This document shows, piece after piece, positions 35,853 through 39,200 of a stretch of DNA of 39,200 nucleotides. Where the stretch lies: assembly GCA_029859505.1 (NCBI GenBank), contig JAOUCZ010000009.1:1-39200 (forward strand). The letters are read 5' to 3'. Each line of letters opens with the position of its first letter. The stretch's first letter is position 1. A program made the translations under genes and the position numbers. Under the pieces are notes generated by a model. That model saw nothing but the letters and a program-made list of their open reading frames with translations, did not search any database and had not been told where the DNA came from. This DNA is from Lysobacterales bacterium (lineage in GTDB: Bacteria > Pseudomonadota > Gammaproteobacteria > Xanthomonadales > SZUA-36).

Positions 35853-38765
35853 TCATTCTATGGTAACGGTTTGCGCCTGGTCTCCCGCTGAATTGTTCGG
35901 GAAAATCCATAGCATATCGCCAGAAGGTCCAGATGTTCCAAGGTGAGCGCCACCGCCGCCAAGGAATCCAACAGATGCTGCTTCAGGCAGGATTTCATTG
36001 GCGGTATCAACCGTACCAGTCTGTATGTCGATGCTGCCATCACGACCAAACACGACCAAGGTGTAATTGAAGCTGTCGGTGACAAAGCCTCCACTTGAGT
36101 CCATGGTAAATGGCAAAATCGCAACACGATCATTATAGTCCACGCTTGTGAAGAACCAGTCCAGGAACCCGCCGGGTCCGGCCAAATTAAACTGAGCCGT
36201 AACCATATCTCCGGCAGTTCCGGCTGAACTCAGGGCTGAGTAATCAGCTCCCACCAGGACTGCGTCATCATTACCATCTTTGTCGATATCGATATAGATA
36301 TCCCACTCAAGATTGGATGGAGACTCCCAGATCTGTTCGGACGAAACTGCGAATTCCATCACATTAAAACCAAAATAGAAGTTCGGATCTGCACTCCGGA
36401 ACCCGACCGCATCGATTGAATTGTTGGTGCCGTCAAGTAACAGTCCATCCAGACCTGCGAGCGTGAATCCTTCACCAAAGCCGGCGGCCTGGCCACCGTA
36501 ATTCTGAACGAGCAGTCCGTCGTCACTCCATTCCGCTTTCATACGGGACGCAGGGTCAACCGTGGCCATGTAACCAATGCGAAGCGTATCTTCTCCGTCA
36601 TCCAGTACACACCAGCCATCGACCTCGGTCTGGGTCAGGTAGAAGGGGACGTCATAAGGCATCATGGTAGGATCTAGAGTGATACTAATCTTGAATTTCT
36701 TAGTACTGTTACCTCTAACCTTAACACCCGCATCACAACTCACGCTGACACCCGGCACCGTCTGGTTGGGTATATGCGAAGCGGTAAAATTGCGTGTGCT
36801 ACCTGAGATATCGGTAACATAAATGGTTTGTTTCAACATCTGATGACTATTCGGATTCAGACGTCCAAAGCTGACGCCACCTGGAGATGCGTAACTGCTC
36901 AGGCTCATCGCGTTAGCAACATCAACGCGGCCAACACCCTGACGGGAGAGAGGCAGCGGTTGGTTCATATCAATCGTGGAATTCTGAATGATTGCCTTGA
37001 TGGCTGCGGAATCTAGATTTGGATGCTGTTGACGCATCAATGCCGCAACACCGGCGGTATGCGGAGAAGCCATAGAGGTGCCCTGGAAATTTGCTGAACC
37101 GTCAACGGTACCCGAGGCTGTTGAAACAATGCTTACACCCGGAAGGGTGACATCAGGTTTAAAGGTTGAACCACCGTGACCTGGACCACGAGAAGAGAAA
37201 CCGGCGATCAGGTCAGCAAACTGGGTTGGTGTTTCAAGTGTATCGTCCAACAGTGCAGTAGCTGAGTCACCGCCACCAATGGCTGCGCTCAAGGCAAAGC
37301 CATCTGTCGATGGGATCATGACAGCCGCAACACCAGCTCCTTCCAAACCGCCCATAATGATCGGGGCGACACGTGTAGGATCGGCGCCGTCGTTATACAC
37401 GACAACCGCTGTGGCTCCAGCTGCTTCAGCATTTGCGACTTTGTCAGCAAACGAGCAAGCACCGCGTGAGATCAACGCAACACCAGCGGTCATATCGGTC
37501 GTGATACCCCCGGTACTTGTACAACCAAGGGTATTCGGGTCCTGAACCAGTGGGCCGGAAAAAGGACCATCACTGACCGCAACCGGGCTAGTGCCCTCTG
37601 TCGCTTCTATAAGTGCGTTGATGTCGCCTGAAACCTGAATGGCTGGCACGTCGCCGCCCTTAGTGGAAGCTGCAGTCGAAATTGCCAGACTCGCGACACC
37701 CGGTGCACCGGTAATATACGGCACATCACCTGAGTTGCCGGCTGAGGTGGCTACAACGATACCGAGTTCAGCTGCGTTGTTGCTTGCGATGGAAGATGGA
37801 TCATCCGGGGTACCCGAAGATGAGCCCAGGCTCATGTTGATGACATCAAGGTGGTCGCTCATGTCACCGTCACCATTCGGATCCATGGCCCATTCAATGG
37901 CATCGGCGGTCACAGTAGTGTAACCAGCACAGCCAAAGACTCTCAGCGCATAAAGGTCTGCACCCTTTGCAACACCGGGTCCGATGGGGTCGGGAACACC
38001 GGCGGGAACACCAATACCTGCAGCGGTACCTGCTACATGGCTGCCATGTCCATTACAATCGAGAGGGTCATCGTCAGGAACGGGCGAGTTCTCGCCATTA
38101 TAGTCATCACCTACAAAATCCCAGCCGCCAACTACTTTGGCCGTTGGATAACTATTGGTTCCATCACCACCGAAATTCTCATGTTGATAGTCGATACCTG
38201 TGTCGATGACACCTATGCTGACACCTTCACCGGTGCCAATGGCATCCCAGAATGCCTGGGTACCGATCCAGGGTACGCTCTCAGCGTTGTCAAGTTCATG
38301 CCGGCTTACCGGTGACACGCTACGAACGCCGGGTAGCGCCCTGATTTCTGAGATGGTGGCCGCGTCAACCTTGATGCGTACACCGTTTGCACCGACTCGA
38401 ATGGACGATTGCTCCCTGGCTCCAAATGCTGAAAGTGCTTTCCGCACATTCTTTTGCTGTGCAGTCACCTTTCTAGCTTGTCTTTTCTGTGAATTGCTAT
38501 TAGCCATCTTGCCAGTGCGCTTCATGGAGTCGATATTAAGTTCTGCCACCGAAGGCACATCAAGCCTGACAAATACTTCAACTTCTCCAGACAGCAGACG
38601 CTGGGGCATAGTGACTTCTCCTCGGGCCGAAGGCCGCGAGTTCACCTGCTTTTTCTGGACTAAATCACCTGCTTGGACTACAGGCATGAACATTGAGGCG
38701 CCCAAGATAATTGCGCATGTCTTTCCGGTCACGGTCGACAATAATAATTTCTTACCTAGTGACAT
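35853..38765 (-). CDS. Secreted subtilisin-family (S8) protease with PA domain and calcium-site motifs
   Basis: A 970-residue exported serine protease. The signal peptide (residues 1-32, ending VVQA) is followed by a propeptide (about 45-155). The catalytic triad is D188 (GVIDTGID), H240 (CNGHGSHVAG) and S564 (QGTSMASPHTAG), with oxyanion N344 (SAGNSG). DPNGDGDMSD (295-304) is an acidic calcium-type loop. A PA domain (about 395-500, ISRGACSFADKVANAEAAGA) is inserted as in Vpr-like proteases. The C-terminal third contains a beta domain and a second acidic loop, DIDKDGNDD. GGAG lies ten bases before the ATG. It shares the D-x-x-GDDY...PVPDDDP...C-x-GHG layout with the first protease, so both come from a duplication or a shared subfamily. 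Calcium binding is inferred from motifs. Confidence 0.93.
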   Translation of the reverse strand: MSLGKKLLLSTVTGKTCAIILGASMFMPVVQAGDLVQKKQVNSRPSARGEVTMPQRLLSGEVEVFVRLDVPSVAELNIDSMKRTGKMANSNSQKRQARKVTAQQKNVRKALSAFGAREQSSIRVGANGVRIKVDAATISEIRALPGVRSVSPVSRHELDNAESVPWIGTQAFWDAIGTGEGVSIGVIDTGIDYQHENFGGDGTNSYPTAKVVGGWDFVGDDYNGENSPVPDDDPLDCNGHGSHVAGTAAGIGVPAGVPDPIGPGVAKGADLYALRVFGCAGYTTVTADAIEWAMDPNGDGDMSDHLDVINMSLGSSSGTPDDPSSIASNNAAELGIVVATSAGNSGDVPYITGAPGVASLAISTAASTKGGDVPAIQVSGDINALIEATEGTSPVAVSDGPFSGPLVQDPNTLGCTSTGGITTDMTAGVALISRGACSFADKVANAEAAGATAVVVYNDGADPTRVAPIIMGGLEGAGVAAVMIPSTDGFALSAAIGGGDSATALLDDTLETPTQFADLIAGFSSRGPGHGGSTFKPDVTLPGVSIVSTASGTVDGSANFQGTSMASPHTAGVAALMRQQHPNLDSAAIKAIIQNSTIDMNQPLPLSRQGVGRVDVANAMSLSSYASPGGVSFGRLNPNSHQMLKQTIYVTDISGSTRNFTASHIPNQTVPGVSVSCDAGVKVRGNSTKKFKISITLDPTMMPYDVPFYLTQTEVDGWCVLDDGEDTLRIGYMATVDPASRMKAEWSDDGLLVQNYGGQAAGFGEGFTLAGLDGLLLDGTNNSIDAVGFRSADPNFYFGFNVMEFAVSSEQIWESPSNLEWDIYIDIDKDGNDDAVLVGADYSALSSAGTAGDMVTAQFNLAGPGGFLDWFFTSVDYNDRVAILPFTMDSSGGFVTDSFNYTLVVFGRDGSIDIQTGTVDTANEILPEAASVGFLGGGGAHLGTSGPSGDMLWIFPNNSAGDQAQTVTIE

Positions 38766-39200
38766 AATTTATATGCTCCTTTTGAATCTAAACGAAACTG
38801 ACTGTTTTAACTCTTTTTCTGTAAGATAAAAAACTCAGTGTTTCCTGAAAATAGAAAATTCAGTACTGATGAACTTACAAGTACACAAATCACGCAGCTT
38901 GATAAGCTGTTAAATGGTAACCCTGATATCCAACGATACTGACAAAAATAGTTTAAGTGACAAACTTGATAAATTGAAACAAGAGCTTAAGATTGCAACT
39001 TAAAGTTAATTCATTCCCTTTACCCATGAACGCTTCCATCCATGAAGAAACCTAGGCTAGACCGTATACACAAAGAAGTCAATTTTGACGACAAAAAAAA
39101 GAAAATAACTCAGGTTGATTGATGGCAGAGCGGGTGATTTAGACAGGTGGTAAATATCATTCTGAGGTCATTTGGATTATTTAGCGACTGTATCCGGGCT
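38766..39200. other. Right-end region with short broken reading frames
   Basis: 435 AT-rich bases upstream of the second protease. Three short frames read like protein but are broken: 38838-38942 (GTG start, 34 residues, containing FSTDELTSTQITQLDKLLNG), 38914-39003 (29 residues in the next frame, SDKLDKLKQELKIAT) and 39042-39122 (26 residues, MKKPRLDRIHKEVNFDD). The first two overlap in shifted frames, as if one small gene had suffered a frameshift. Coding status is weak; the protease promoter must also lie here. No RNA gene is seen. Confidence 0.3.

Noticed and set aside
38200-38829. 209-codon plus-strand frame
   Set aside because: Entirely opposite the N-terminal half of the second protease, whose catalytic motifs are clear; composition is typical of a shadow frame.

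Overview
The window reads as a chromosomal segment of a gammaproteobacterium of roughly even base composition (judged by eye, not computed). The evidence is the gene set and order: mnmA-hflD, clpS-clpA with convergent infA, an 898-residue PEP carboxylase, a gamma carbonic anhydrase of the YrdA type, an AcnA-type aconitase, a full-length Lhr helicase and PilT-type pilus retraction ATPases. The two S8 proteases and the other exported proteins fit a free-living, perhaps marine or sediment, bacterium, but I cannot name a genus. I see no phage, insertion sequence, CRISPR array or conjugation gene.

Left part (1-12.8 kb): a truncated class V aminotransferase runs off the left edge. Its start codon lies 20 bases from the GTG start of the divergent dinB (DNA polymerase IV). 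Next come fadD (convergent with dinB), a glutamate-cysteine-ligase-like protein fused to two CBS domains with a small lipoprotein behind it, the 1445-residue Lhr helicase, and a pair of PilT-family ATPases. The first PilT-like gene has an unusual N-terminal extension and Walker A loop, and a 34-codon reading frame is coupled to it by an ATGA overlap.

Middle part (12.8-25.7 kb): mostly core metabolism and RNA or protein quality control. It holds ppc, divergent yrdA, a GNAT acetyltransferase, a chromosomal class D beta-lactamase, acn with a long 3' stem-loop, hflD, mnmA, divergent clpS-clpA, infA, and the tRNA-Gly(GCC) and tRNA-Cys(GCA) genes, each with its own terminator.

Right part (25.7-39.2 kb): accessory and envelope-directed. 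Three consecutive genes encode exported proteins of unknown function: a secreted 290-residue protein, a large lipoprotein with a MORN-like C-terminus, and a 261-residue protein whose start overlaps the lipoprotein stop. Then follow a YbaK-type deacylase and a methyltransferase with a regulatory domain. The end is a secreted-protease island: two subtilisin-family proteases with PA domains, in facing orientation, flank a small exported protein with two copies of a W-x-DSSLGC-x-x-PG module. The last 435 bases carry only short broken reading frames.

The best candidates for undescribed biology are the protease island with its cysteine-repeat protein, the three-gene exported cassette, the GCS2-CBS fusion with its lipoprotein, and the coupled small frame ahead of the unusual PilT-like ATPase. 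All four are inferences from sequence and context.
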